The translations under genes were made by a program, and so were the position numbers. A stretch of 64,000 nucleotides of DNA. Origin: Formosa sediminum. GTDB taxonomy: Bacteria; Bacteroidota; Bacteroidia; Flavobacteriales; Flavobacteriaceae. Of this stretch, positions 44,016-53,138 are shown piece after piece; the stretch's first letter is position 1, and each line of letters opens with the position of its first letter. Location of the stretch: the NCBI RefSeq assembly GCF_007197735.1, contig NZ_CP041637.1, positions 3,009,001 through 3,073,000 of the forward strand, written 5' to 3'. The notes beneath the pieces were generated by a model. That model had not been told where the DNA came from, did no database searches, and saw only the letters and a program-made list of their open reading frames with translations.

Positions 44016-45020
44016 ATGGAAGACCAAATACCTACAGAACAACCTGAACATTTAGATTTTAAAAATAGAATAGATGTGTCTGAACTTCAAGAAGCCGTTT
44101 ATAACATAAAGTCGCAGTTAAAAAAAGTTATTGTCGGGCAACAAAACATGATGGATCTATTAATTGTAGCACTCTTGGCAGACGGTCACGCCCTAATAGA
44201 AGGTGTTCCTGGTGTTGCAAAAACCATTACCGCTAAATTATTATCTAGAACAGTAGATGTCGATTTTAGCAGAATACAATTTACACCCGATTTAATGCCT
44301 TCAGATATTTTAGGAACTTCGGTTTTTAATGCTAAAATATCCGATTTTGAATTTAAAAAAGGACCTATTTTTTCGAGTATGATTTTAATAGACGAAATTA
44401 ATAGAGCTCCTGCTAAAACTCAAGCCGCTTTATTTGAGGTTATGGAAGAAAAACAAATTACTGTAGACGGAGAAACTTATAAAATGAAAGAACCGTTTAT
44501 TGTTTTAGCGACACAAAACCCAATAGAACAAGAAGGAACTTATAGATTACCAGAAGCACAATTAGACCGTTTTCTCTTTAAAATTAATGTAGACTATCCT
44601 ACTGCTAATGAAGAGTTAGATATTATAATGAAGGAACAAGCTCTTATAAATGCCACTAAAATTGAACAAATACAGACCATTATTAGTGGTGCTAAAATTG
44701 AAACTTTTAAAGCTTTAGTTAATCAAATAAGTTTAGAAGAAAATCTATTAAAATACATTGCGAATATTGTAGTAAATACCCGAACTAATTCATTTTTATA
44801 TTTGGGAGCTTCTCCTCGAGCAAGTATAGCAATTTTAAAAGCTTCCAAAGCTTTTGCTGCCATAGAAGGGCGTGATTTTGTAACACCAGAAGATATTAAA
44901 AAAGCTGCAATTCCGGTATTACAACATCGGGTTATTGTTACGCCAGAACGTGAAATGGAAGGGTTAACTAGCAAACAAATTATTGAACAAATAATAGAAA
45001 CCGTAGAGATTCCGAGATAG
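44016..45020 (+). CDS. MoxR-family AAA+ ATPase
   Basis: This is a 334-residue cytosolic AAA+ chaperone-like ATPase. The Walker A motif reads EGVPGVAKT (about 65-73), Walker B MILIDEINRAPAKTQAALFEVMEE (about 125-148), then sensor 1 VLATQNPIEQEGTYRLPEAQLDRF and the lid with sensor 2 GASPRASIAILKASKAFA. MoxR proteins remodel partner proteins, commonly vWA-type proteins such as the DUF58 protein encoded 4 bases downstream. The rest of the cluster consists of membrane proteins, so the whole may assemble an envelope complex. Confidence 0.95.
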   Translation: MEDQIPTEQPEHLDFKNRIDVSELQEAVYNIKSQLKKVIVGQQNMMDLLIVALLADGHALIEGVPGVAKTITAKLLSRTVDVDFSRIQFTPDLMPSDILGTSVFNAKISDFEFKKGPIFSSMILIDEINRAPAKTQAALFEVMEEKQITVDGETYKMKEPFIVLATQNPIEQEGTYRLPEAQLDRFLFKINVDYPTANEELDIIMKEQALINATKIEQIQTIISGAKIETFKALVNQISLEENLLKYIANIVVNTRTNSFLYLGASPRASIAILKASKAFAAIEGRDFVTPEDIKKAAIPVLQHRVIVTPEREMEGLTSKQIIEQIIETVEIPR

Positions 45021-45024
45021 ATTA

Positions 45025-46359
45025 ATGAAAAAATTATATCAGTCTTTATTTTTAAACAATAGATTGTTCTACATTTTAGGAAGTATTGCCGTACTTTTTA
45101 TAGTGGGATATTTTATACCCATACTCTTTTACATTTCTAAAATTTTATGTCTTATTCTAGCGCTTTTAGTGTTAATAGATATAATATTACTATACAAAAC
45201 TAAAGAAGGAATAACTGTTAATAGAATTTTGCCTGAGCGTTTATCTAATGGCGATGCCAATAAAATAACTCTTGAGATAACAACTAGTTATCCTTTCATT
45301 AGTCATTTATCTATTATTGAAGAGTTACCGTATCAATTTCAAAAACGCGATTTTATTTTTAAATTAAAGCTAAATCCCAATCAGCTTAAAACTTTGCATT
45401 ACGATGTTAATCCTACAGCACGTGGAAACTATGATTTTGGACACGTTAATGTATACGCTTCTACCCCTTTACAATTAGCAACAAAAAAACACACTCTAGG
45501 AGTACCTAAGACCTTAAAATGTTATCCCTCTTTTTTAAAATTAAGAGCCTTCGATTTTAAAGCTTTTACCGATGCAACACTGTCTTATGGCACAAAAAAA
45601 GTGAGACGCATTGGACATTCTTTAGAGTTTGAACAAATTAAAGAATACATCGCTGGAGATGATATTAGGACTCTAAATTGGAAAGCAACTGCAAAGCGCA
45701 ATCAACTTATGGTCAATCAGTATGTTGAAGAAAAATCGCAACCTGTATATTCCATAATAGACAAAGGGCGTGCCATGCAAATGCATTTTAATAATATTAG
45801 TTTATTAGATTATGCCGTAAATGCAACTCTTGCTATAAGTAATGTTATATTAAGAAAACAAGATAAAGCTGGCATGTTATCTTTTTCTAAAAATTTAGAA
45901 GATTTAATAGTCGCCGAGCAAAGGAATTCTCAAATGAATTTAATTTCCGAGGCGCTATACAATATAACAACAGATTTTTCTGAATCGGATTTTAGCAGTT
46001 TATACGCTATAATTAAACGTAAAATTACCAACAGAAGTTTATTAATTCTATATACGAATTTTGAAACTATGGATGGTTTAAATCGACAGCTCCCTTATTT
46101 AAGAGCTTTAGCAAAAAATCATTTACTATTAATTGTATTTTTTAAAAACACAGAGTTAAACACAATAATTAACTCTAAATCAGAAAACTTACAGGATGTT
46201 TACGATACAATTATTGCAGAGAAATTTATGTACGAAAAAAAACGAATTGTAAAAGCATTACAAAAATATGGTATTCAATCAGTTCTTACAGAACCACAAA
46301 ATTTAACTGGAGATACCATAAATAAATATTTAGAATTAAAATCTAGAGGCCTTTTCTAG
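45025..46359 (+). CDS. DUF58-domain protein (vWA-like partner of MoxR)
   Basis: The 444-residue protein has two membrane helices at the N-terminus (about 12-60) and then a soluble part. This carries the DUF58 core FEQIKEYIAGDDIRTLNWKATAKRNQLMVNQYVEEKSQPVY followed by a degenerate MIDAS start (IIDKGRAM, where DxSxS is usual). It is the last gene of the SpoIIM-DUF4129-DUF4350-MoxR-DUF58 set; the next gene follows after 90 bases. Its likely role is to act with MoxR; metal binding at the vWA site looks lost. Confidence 0.9.
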   Translation: MKKLYQSLFLNNRLFYILGSIAVLFIVGYFIPILFYISKILCLILALLVLIDIILLYKTKEGITVNRILPERLSNGDANKITLEITTSYPFISHLSIIEELPYQFQKRDFIFKLKLNPNQLKTLHYDVNPTARGNYDFGHVNVYASTPLQLATKKHTLGVPKTLKCYPSFLKLRAFDFKAFTDATLSYGTKKVRRIGHSLEFEQIKEYIAGDDIRTLNWKATAKRNQLMVNQYVEEKSQPVYSIIDKGRAMQMHFNNISLLDYAVNATLAISNVILRKQDKAGMLSFSKNLEDLIVAEQRNSQMNLISEALYNITTDFSESDFSSLYAIIKRKITNRSLLILYTNFETMDGLNRQLPYLRALAKNHLLLIVFFKNTELNTIINSKSENLQDVYDTIIAEKFMYEKKRIVKALQKYGIQSVLTEPQNLTGDTINKYLELKSRGLF

Positions 46360-46449
46360 TTGTAATTTATAACTAAAGTCTTTTTTTTCTTCACCAATAA
46401 AAGAAAGGAAAGTATTACATTAGCCAATTAGCCCTAATTATAGATTAAT

Positions 46450-46818
46450 ATGAATTGGTATTTAAAAGTTATAAAACAATACGCAGATTTTAAAGGACGA
46501 GCACGACGTAAAGAATATTGGATGTTTTTCTTATTTAACATCTTAATAAGTTACAGTATTATTATACTAGGCTATTTATTAGATGTTTACATTTTATCCT
46601 TATTATCTTCATTATACAGTTTTGCTGTAATAATTCCTGGATTAGCTGTAGGAGTTAGACGTATGCATGATGTAGGAAAAAGCGGGTGGTATTTATTAAT
46701 ACCTTTTTATAACTTGTATCTAGTATGTACAGATAGTGAAACTGGTACCAATAAATGGGGAGACAATCCTAAAGGTTTAGGAAATGATAGTGTTATAGAT
46801 GCTATTGGAAAAGAATAA
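46450..46818 (+). CDS. DUF805 membrane protein, copy 1
   Basis: This 122-residue protein has three to four hydrophobic segments and the DUF805 marks: MNWYLKVIKQYADFKGRARRKEYWMFFLFN at the start, VGVRRMHDVGKSGWYLLIPF in the middle and NKWGDNPKG at the end. Function unknown. It is a tandem paralogue of the next gene; copy 1 is 8 residues shorter around the last helix (IPFYNLYLVCTDSETG where copy 2 has VIPIIGWIWLIVLMATDSEVG). A terminator separates the two. Confidence 0.88.
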   Translation: MNWYLKVIKQYADFKGRARRKEYWMFFLFNILISYSIIILGYLLDVYILSLLSSLYSFAVIIPGLAVGVRRMHDVGKSGWYLLIPFYNLYLVCTDSETGTNKWGDNPKGLGNDSVIDAIGKE

Positions 46819-46842
46819 ACTTGTTTAAATATAGAACTTAAT

Positions 46843-46880
46843 AAAGGTGTTATCTATCATGTGTGATGTTAACACCTTTT
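46843..46880 (+). terminator. Terminator between the two DUF805 genes
   Basis: AAAGGTGTTA (46843-46852) pairs with TAACACCTTTT (from 46870), followed by a T tract, 25 bases after the stop of copy 1. Confidence 0.78.
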
Positions 46881-46920
46881 TTGTTACTTTAGCAATACTA
46901 ACCTTAATTTAACAAATAAA

Positions 46921-47313
46921 ATGAATTGGTATTTAAAAGTTATTAAAGAACATTATGCAGATTTTAAAGGGCGTGCAAGACGACAAGAATATTGGATGTT
47001 TGTATTAATAAACATGATTATTTCTTGGTCTATTTCCCTATTAGGTTACCTCTTTGATGTATCTATTTTTAGTATACTATCAGGTATATATTCTCTAGCT
47101 GTATTTATTCCTGGATTTGCCGTAAGTGTAAGAAGACTTCATGATGTTGGTAAAAGTGGATGGTTTCTTTTAATAGCTGTTATCCCTATTATTGGATGGA
47201 TTTGGTTAATTGTACTTATGGCTACTGATAGTGAAGTTGGCCCTAATAATTGGGGAGACAACCCTAAAGGTATCGGAAATGATAGTGTTATAGATGCTAT
47301 TGGAAAAGAATAA
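46921..47313 (+). CDS. DUF805 membrane protein, copy 2
   Basis: This 130-residue DUF805 protein has the full last helix (LLIAVIPIIGWIWLIVLMATDSE). It shares with copy 1 an identical start (MNWYLKVIK) and an identical end (GNDSVIDAIGKE) with near-identical DNA there, which shows a fairly recent tandem duplication. It has its own terminator upstream and downstream, so it is likely a separate transcript. Confidence 0.88.
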   Translation: MNWYLKVIKEHYADFKGRARRQEYWMFVLINMIISWSISLLGYLFDVSIFSILSGIYSLAVFIPGFAVSVRRLHDVGKSGWFLLIAVIPIIGWIWLIVLMATDSEVGPNNWGDNPKGIGNDSVIDAIGKE

Positions 47314-47331
47314 ATTTTGATTATACGTATA

Positions 47332-47376
47332 AAAAAGGAGTTACCCGTTTTTTGAAAAGTTAGGCAACTCCTTTTT
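47332..47376. terminator. Terminator after DUF805 copy 2
   Basis: AAAAAGGAGTT (47332-47342) pairs with AACTCCTTTTT (47366-47376). It lies between convergent genes and could serve both DUF805 copy 2 and the ABC permease gene. Confidence 0.78.
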
Positions 47377-47395
47377 ATATTTAATAAGATTATTT

Positions 47396-49936
47396 TTAGG
47401 TTTCTTTACGTAACACTTCTAATGGCGAGCTTTTTAGTACAGATTGGATATTACTTAATCCAATAACCAACACCAATAGCGTTATACCTGGTAAAAAGAC
47501 CAAAAATGGAATAGCTGAAGGGATAAACGGCTCTTTAAACACAAAAAGAGCTAAACCTAAGCTACTTACTAATGCTAATATTAATCCAACTAAACTTCCT
47601 AAAAAACCTAAAAAAATATATTCAAAGGCTGAAATTTGCAAAATTTGTTTATTCTTTGCTCCTATAGTTCTTAATAACACATTTTCTTTTATTCGTTGGT
47701 ATTTACTCGTTCTAATAGATCCTATTAAAACGATAATACCTGTAAACATACTAAAGAATGCCATAAAATTAATTACCCAAGACACTTTATCTAAAATGTC
47801 TTCTACAACAGTAAAAACTTGACGTAAATCTATAATTGAAACATTAGGAAACTGGCTCACCAAATCTTGTTGCAAATTCGCAGAAGTCGTTTCATCAGGC
47901 ACTAAAGTAGTTAATACATTAAATTGTGGAGCATCTTCTAAAACTCCTACAGGAAATACCACTGTAAAATTTAACTGTACTTGAGACCAATCTACCTGAC
48001 GTATACTTCCCACTATAGTCTCCATCAGTACACCTTGAACATTAAACACAACAGGATCTCCTACATCCAATTGTGCATCTTCGGCTAAATTATCTGAAAT
48101 AGAAATTACTATAGGGTCTCCGGGATTCAATTTAGGCGTCCACTCCCCTGCTATTAGCGCTTCAGAATCTATTAAAGTGTCACGATAAGTAGTTCTAAAT
48201 TCATGATTTAACACCCATCTTCTAATCTGTTGTGTACTATCTTGACGCATTGTACTCACCAAATTACCATTAATACGCTGCATACGCATAGTGACTAAAG
48301 GAATATCTCCAAGAACTGGCAAATCTTTAGATTTAATTTTTTGCGAGAGCGCTTCACGCTGATTAGGTTGTACGTCTAAAATAATAATATTCGCATCGTC
48401 TTGCTGCCCAACTTCTGTTTTAGCTAATAAAATGTCTTTAGTAAAGTATAAAGTACTTATTAAAAATGTTCCTAAACCAATAGCAATAACTAAAACTACA
48501 GTTTGGTTATTGGGCCTGAACAAATTCAATATACTTTGGCGTGCTGTAAAACTCCAATGTTTTGGAAAATAACGTTTTATAAGTTTAATACACCCCACAG
48601 CTACAGCTGCCAATAAAGCAAATGTAATAAAAGTCGCCCCTACAAAAGCTAGCGCATAGATAGCGTCTTTTATAAGCCATAAAGAAAATAAAAATAAAAA
48701 CAAGAGTATACCAATATATACTGCAAACTTTACCCAAACGGGTTCTTGTGCTTCTTGGTCGTTAACTCGTAACACTTCTAAAGGCGAAACAAACCATGTA
48801 CGTAATAAGGGTAAAAGCGCAAATAATACAGACATTACTAAGCCAAGTAAAATTCCGATAAGAATTGGAACAACAGAAATTGAAACCTCTAAAGTAAAAG
48901 GTAAAAACTCTTGTAATAAATATGGAAATACCATTTGTAAAGCGACCCCAATTAATGCTCCTATAGCACCTCCAAGAACCCCTATACCAGCAATTTGTAT
49001 TAAGAAAATAAGGAAACTTTGTAATCTAGAGGCTCCCATGCACTTTAAAACAGCTATAGCCTTTAATTTTTCTTTAATATAGATATGTACAGAACTTGCA
49101 ATACCTATACAACCTAATAGTAATGCTATAAAGGCTGCTAAGTTTAAAAAAATTCCAACATTTTCATATCGTCTACCTAATCGTCTGGATGTTCCTGTAT
49201 GCGTATCTAAGTCGGCATTTTCTATATCTAACATGGGTTCTAATGTATCTTCTAAACGTTTTAAATTTACCGTGTCGGACACTTTATAGAAATATTGATA
49301 TTCTTTTCGACTTCCAAACTGAAGCAACTCTGTAGCCGCCACTAAATGTTTGGGAATAATAACAGGTGGTGCTACAGAACTTGAAACAGCAGAATTACCT
49401 GGCATAGATTTTAAAGCTCCAGAAATAGGAATTGTTAAAGCACCTATCTTAATAGAATCGCCTGCATTCACATTATACTGTAACATTAAAGTTGCATCAA
49501 CTAGAGCTCCTCCTGATGCTTGATATGAAGTTGATGCTGTTTGAGGTTCTGAATCTATTTCACCATAAAAAGGAAAATGTCCTTCTATTCCTCGTACCTT
49601 CACTAACTTAGTCCCTCCATTTTTAGGGAAAGCAATCATAGACACAAAATTTACTTCGGAAGCTTCCGGTTTTAAAGAATCTATAATAGCTTGTGCACGT
49701 GTTGTAGGTTCTTGTTTAGAATCGATTATAAAATCGGCTCCCATTAATGTCTTAGATTGACTTTGTAAATTATCTTTTAAATTTGCACTAAACAATTGTA
49801 TAGATACTACTGCTGCAATTCCTAAAACAATAGATGCCATAAATAACAGTAACCTTACTTTACTTGCTTTAGCGTCTCGCCATGCCATTTTAAAAAGCCA
49901 TGGCCAATGTATGTGTTTTGTAGTTTTAAAATTCAT
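47396..49936 (-). CDS. ABC permease, FtsX/YbbP type
   Basis: This 846-residue inner-membrane protein has about ten helices: one near the N-terminus (about 28-48), a periplasmic domain, then FtsX-type groups of three helices at about 255-375 and 725-840, with further helices between. Both FtsX cores are recognisable (LGCIGIASSVHIYIKEKLKAIAVLKCMGASRLQ and IVLIGSIRTSKYQRIKENVLLRTIGAKNKQ). This two-core layout is that of E. coli YbbP, in the MacB/LolCE superfamily of mechanotransmission systems. Its start overlaps the last base of the ATPase gene stop, so both are co-translated. Confidence 0.9.
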   Translation of the reverse strand: MNFKTTKHIHWPWLFKMAWRDAKASKVRLLLFMASIVLGIAAVVSIQLFSANLKDNLQSQSKTLMGADFIIDSKQEPTTRAQAIIDSLKPEASEVNFVSMIAFPKNGGTKLVKVRGIEGHFPFYGEIDSEPQTASTSYQASGGALVDATLMLQYNVNAGDSIKIGALTIPISGALKSMPGNSAVSSSVAPPVIIPKHLVAATELLQFGSRKEYQYFYKVSDTVNLKRLEDTLEPMLDIENADLDTHTGTSRRLGRRYENVGIFLNLAAFIALLLGCIGIASSVHIYIKEKLKAIAVLKCMGASRLQSFLIFLIQIAGIGVLGGAIGALIGVALQMVFPYLLQEFLPFTLEVSISVVPILIGILLGLVMSVLFALLPLLRTWFVSPLEVLRVNDQEAQEPVWVKFAVYIGILLFLFLFSLWLIKDAIYALAFVGATFITFALLAAVAVGCIKLIKRYFPKHWSFTARQSILNLFRPNNQTVVLVIAIGLGTFLISTLYFTKDILLAKTEVGQQDDANIIILDVQPNQREALSQKIKSKDLPVLGDIPLVTMRMQRINGNLVSTMRQDSTQQIRRWVLNHEFRTTYRDTLIDSEALIAGEWTPKLNPGDPIVISISDNLAEDAQLDVGDPVVFNVQGVLMETIVGSIRQVDWSQVQLNFTVVFPVGVLEDAPQFNVLTTLVPDETTSANLQQDLVSQFPNVSIIDLRQVFTVVEDILDKVSWVINFMAFFSMFTGIIVLIGSIRTSKYQRIKENVLLRTIGAKNKQILQISAFEYIFLGFLGSLVGLILALVSSLGLALFVFKEPFIPSAIPFLVFLPGITLLVLVIGLSNIQSVLKSSPLEVLRKET

Positions 49937-50622
49937 TAAACTGTAGTTGGTTGATTTGTAATTATTTTTCCGCCTTTTAGTTTCAAAATATGCTGTGTGC
50001 GATTAGCCAACTCTAAATCGTGTGTTATAATGACTAAGGTAGTTCCATGTTCTTTATTAAGCTCAAATAATAATTTGATGACTTTCTCCCCAGTTTCCTC
50101 ATCTAAATTACCTGTAGGTTCATCTGCAAATAATATTGATGGTTTATTAGCAAATGCTCTGGCTAAAGCCACACGTTGTTGTTCTCCTCCAGAAAGCTGC
50201 GAAGGATAATGATCTACTCGATCTGCTAAACCTACCTTTTCTAATAAATCTGAACTAATTTGGGTTGCATTTTTAACACCTTGTAATTCTAAAGGAACAC
50301 TAACATTTTCTAGTGCTGTTAATGTGGGTAATAATTGAAAATTCTGAAAAATAAATCCAACTTTTAAATTACGTAATTGTGCGCGTTCATCTTCATTTAA
50401 AGTAGATAAATCTTGTCCGCACAACTCCACATTTCCTGCATTTGGCTGGTCTAAACCGGCACACAAACCTAGCAAAGTAGTTTTCCCACTTCCCGAAGGT
50501 CCAACTATAGAAAATATTTGTCCTGCTTCTACCCCAAACGTAATATTATGCAATACCGTTAATTGTTTGTTACCGCTACTGTAAGTCTTTTCTAACCCAG
50601 TTATCTTTAATATATTTGACAT
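49936..50622 (-). CDS. ABC ATPase, LolD/YbbA type
   Basis: This 228-residue ATPase has Walker A GPSGSGKTT (about 40-48), the signature LSGGEQQRVALARAFANKP (about 142-160), Walker B ILFADEPTGNLDEE and the switch His (IITHD). All catalytic residues are intact. It energises the YbbP-like permease. It is read divergently from a TesA-like esterase gene with only 26 bases between start codons, the same gene order as tesA-ybbAP in E. coli. Confidence 0.93.
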   Translation of the reverse strand: MSNILKITGLEKTYSSGNKQLTVLHNITFGVEAGQIFSIVGPSGSGKTTLLGLCAGLDQPNAGNVELCGQDLSTLNEDERAQLRNLKVGFIFQNFQLLPTLTALENVSVPLELQGVKNATQISSDLLEKVGLADRVDHYPSQLSGGEQQRVALARAFANKPSILFADEPTGNLDEETGEKVIKLLFELNKEHGTTLVIITHDLELANRTQHILKLKGGKIITNQPTTV

Positions 50623-50648
50623 CTAATCTTTAATTTAATTTCCTTTTT

Positions 50649-51380
50649 ATGTGCGAGGCTCAAAATAAACAATTGCAATCAAATCACCCTGTATTACACT
50701 ACACTAAACTCTTAAAGTTTTGTTATTTTATTTTAGTTCTCCTACTCTTTTCTTGTGGTGAAAGTAGCTCTAAACAAGAAACTAAGACTACAAATACATC
50801 AACTACTGAAACCCCAGAGACTAAAAGTAAAACCATCTTATGTTTTGGAGATAGTATTACTGCGGGTTATGGTTTGGACGATACTAACGATGCTTATCCG
50901 GCCGTAATACAGCAAAAAATAGATTCTTTGCAACTTGATTATACAGTAATAAACTCTGGAGTAAGTGGGGAAACAAGTGCAGGTGGTAAAAGTAGAATTG
51001 ATTGGGTTATTAAGCAAACACCAACCATTTTTTTACTTGAGTTAGGCGCAAACGATGGTTTGAGAGGTGTACCAATTTCTGAAACACGTGCTAATTTACA
51101 AGCTATAATTAATGTGGTTAAAACCAAAAGCCCTGATACTAAAATTATACTTGCCGGAATGCAATTACCACCAAATATGGGAACTACATATACAAGTAAT
51201 TTTAAGCAACTTTTTATTGATTTGGCTATAGAAAATAATATTGGTTTTATCCCTTTTATTTTAGAAAATGTTGGTGGTATTTCAGAACTTAATCAGCGAG
51301 ACGGTATTCATCCAAATATTACAGGGCATAAAATTGTTGCTCAAAATGTTTGGGAAGTTTTAAAACCTATGATACAGTAA
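50649..51380 (+). CDS. SGNH/GDSL esterase, TesA-like lipoprotein
   Basis: This 243-residue precursor has a lipoprotein signal (LLLFSC, Cys near 36) and a Thr-rich linker, so the enzyme is anchored in the envelope. The SGNH blocks are all present: FGDSITAGYG (block I, Ser), the Gly of SGVSGETSAGG, GANDG (block III, Asn) and DGIHPN (block V, Asp and His). This is the multifunctional TesA / arylesterase / lysophospholipase L1 class. The N-terminal stretch before the leader is long, so a later start is possible, but I see no good ATG. Divergent from the YbbA-like gene. Confidence 0.9.
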   Translation: MCEAQNKQLQSNHPVLHYTKLLKFCYFILVLLLFSCGESSSKQETKTTNTSTTETPETKSKTILCFGDSITAGYGLDDTNDAYPAVIQQKIDSLQLDYTVINSGVSGETSAGGKSRIDWVIKQTPTIFLLELGANDGLRGVPISETRANLQAIINVVKTKSPDTKIILAGMQLPPNMGTTYTSNFKQLFIDLAIENNIGFIPFILENVGGISELNQRDGIHPNITGHKIVAQNVWEVLKPMIQ

Positions 51381-51424
51381 GTTAATCCTTAAATTAGATT
51401 ATATATTAAATATAGTCATTACAA

Positions 51425-51454
51425 AAAAAGCGCTGCCAATTGGCAGCGCTTTTT
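51425..51454 (+). terminator. Terminator after the TesA-like gene
   Basis: A perfect 13-bp stem, AAAAAGCGCTGCC (51425-51437) with GGCAGCGCTTTTT (51442-51454), and a 4-base loop AATT. It is the strongest hairpin in the window. Confidence 0.9.
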
Positions 51455-51566
51455 ATAAATTATTATGGGTAGTATATGCGTGGTTTTTTACTAAATTAGT
51501 ATCTTCTTTGCTAATCTATGATGGTAAAAATTATCCACTGTATGGTAATATTCCCCAATTAAAACC

Positions 51567-51836
51567 TTATAATTTTAATTTTGGTTTCATAAAAAAACCC
51601 TCTTTTCGTTTTGTTTTATATAATGTTAAAGTGGCCATTACACTCCATATTAAATTGGCAACAAAAGATGGTAACGCATTATAATAATAGCAGTTAATTG
51701 CTATAATAATCGCGCCAAAAAGATTTAAGTACTTAGAGTAGTTTACGTACTTATTATTTTCTATAAGGGTTAGTCCATATGCAAGAACTAATAAGCCAGA
51801 ACCTGACCACCCTAATACATCTATTAACAATTTCAT
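51567..51836 (-). CDS. Small membrane protein, CBU_0592 family
   Basis: This 89-residue protein has three hydrophobic helices: VLGWSGSGLLVLAYGLTLI, YLNLFGAIIIAINCYY and FVANLIWSVMATLTLY. The spacing of GWxGxxLLxxAY and LNxxGAxxxAxNxxY matches the CBU_0592 family of small membrane proteins, whose role is unknown; the fold may resemble half-transporters such as SemiSWEET. It is a single gene between the TesA terminator and the AraC-type gene. Confidence 0.75.
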   Translation of the reverse strand: MKLLIDVLGWSGSGLLVLAYGLTLIENNKYVNYSKYLNLFGAIIIAINCYYYNALPSFVANLIWSVMATLTLYKTKRKEGFFMKPKLKL

Positions 51837-51955
51837 TTCACTAAATTTAATTCTTTTTTGTTGTTAAAATAAAGTGCAAATGTCTTGTAGAAGGTCGTAT
51901 TTTAAATGATATAAAAGCTTCTAAAAATGGTAATTTTACGCCAAGTATTAAAAAA

Positions 51956-52825
51956 CTATTTAAACCGATTTCTAAACTCTAAAGGTGTTACTTTTTGATG
52001 TTTTTTAAAGTATTTAACAAAATTAGTAGGCTCTTCAAAACCAAGTGTATACGCTATTTCTTTCACACTATCTGTAGTATGAGCTAACAAACGCTTTGCT
52101 TCTAAAATAATTCTAGAATCTATCATTTGTTTTGGCGTAATGGCCATAATTTTTAAAGTGGCTGCATTTAAACGCTTTTCTGTAACACGTAATTGTAAAC
52201 AATATTTACTTACAGATTTTAAGACATGAAATTGTCTGTCTAATAGATCTCTAAATTTAATTACATATTCTAAATCTGGACCTTTATTAATGGTTGTTGT
52301 TTTTATATTTAGTCTTGTACGTTCTGCAACCAATAATAAGTTCTGAAGATAATTTCTAAGAATATCCGACTGAAAACTATCTGCATTAGTCTTTAACTCT
52401 GTTTTAATAAGCTGAAAAAAACTATTAAACGTTTTAGATAATCCACCTGTCATTTCAATATTAGAAACCGCATGTAAATCGTTAAATAACATACAACTTC
52501 TTAAAAATTTAGTATCTACTTCAGTTTTACAAAAAAAATTGTCGCTAAACATTAAAACTTCACCTTCTATTGGTTCAGAACTGTCAAAACATTGTACGCT
52601 ATTTTTATCGACAAATAAAATAGAATTTGGTTTAATATCTACAGGATTAAAATCTACCATATGTTTTGGACTTCCCTTTTTAAACCAAATAATTTGATAA
52701 AATTCAGTTCTATGAGGTACAATTAATTCATTGAAAGATTTAGTATATAATTCCTTTAGGTTAACCACTTCAAACTCGTGAAGCACACCTGTCTTAAACC
52801 AATATTTTTTAATTGTCGATGTCAC
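51956..52825 (-). CDS. AraC-family transcriptional regulator
   Basis: This 289-residue protein has a C-terminal double helix-turn-helix (about 190-289). The second HTH reads SVKEIAYTLGFEEPTNFVKYFKKHQKVTPLEFRNRFK, a very standard AraC/XylS end, and the first contains RVTEKRLNAATLKIMAITPKQMI. The N-terminal part is a cupin-like sensor (EFYQIIWFKKGSPKHMVDFNPVDIKPNSILFVDKNSVQCF) with an unknown ligand. It is single; the nearby Pmp3 gene starts 150 bases away on the other strand and could be a target. Confidence 0.92.
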   Translation of the reverse strand: MTSTIKKYWFKTGVLHEFEVVNLKELYTKSFNELIVPHRTEFYQIIWFKKGSPKHMVDFNPVDIKPNSILFVDKNSVQCFDSSEPIEGEVLMFSDNFFCKTEVDTKFLRSCMLFNDLHAVSNIEMTGGLSKTFNSFFQLIKTELKTNADSFQSDILRNYLQNLLLVAERTRLNIKTTTINKGPDLEYVIKFRDLLDRQFHVLKSVSKYCLQLRVTEKRLNAATLKIMAITPKQMIDSRIILEAKRLLAHTTDSVKEIAYTLGFEEPTNFVKYFKKHQKVTPLEFRNRFK

Positions 52826-52974
52826 TTAATCTGCTAATTATTGATGCACAAACTTAAGTTATTTTTTAAAATTATATCTTATTTATAAGTAAAAGCATCA
52901 GGAATTATATCGATAACGTTAATGTTCAAACAGGTTAATCTTTAATTTTGAATGTAACCAAAAAAATAAAAACC

Positions 52975-53130
52975 ATGTCATTACTCACCATTATATTAAG
53001 TATACTATTACCTCCCGTTGCCGTATTCTTAAAGCACGGTATTGGAACAACTTTATTGATAAGCATTTTACTTACACTATTAGGTTGGCTACCAGGTGTA
53101 ATACATGCATTTTATGTTAACAGTAAATAA
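52975..53130 (+). CDS. YqaE/Pmp3-family small membrane protein
   Basis: The ATG at 52975 gives a 51-residue protein, MSLLTIILSILLPPVAVFLKHGIG... then WLPGVIHAFYV, which is the complete Pmp3 pattern: two helices, the PPxxV turn and the LLGWLPGVIHAFY end. An earlier TTG would add nine residues not found in the family. Pmp3 proteins affect membrane potential and appear under salt or cold stress. Eight bases after its stop lies a second small gene, so they are likely co-transcribed. Confidence 0.92.
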   Translation: MSLLTIILSILLPPVAVFLKHGIGTTLLISILLTLLGWLPGVIHAFYVNSK

Positions 53131-53138
53131 ATATTATT

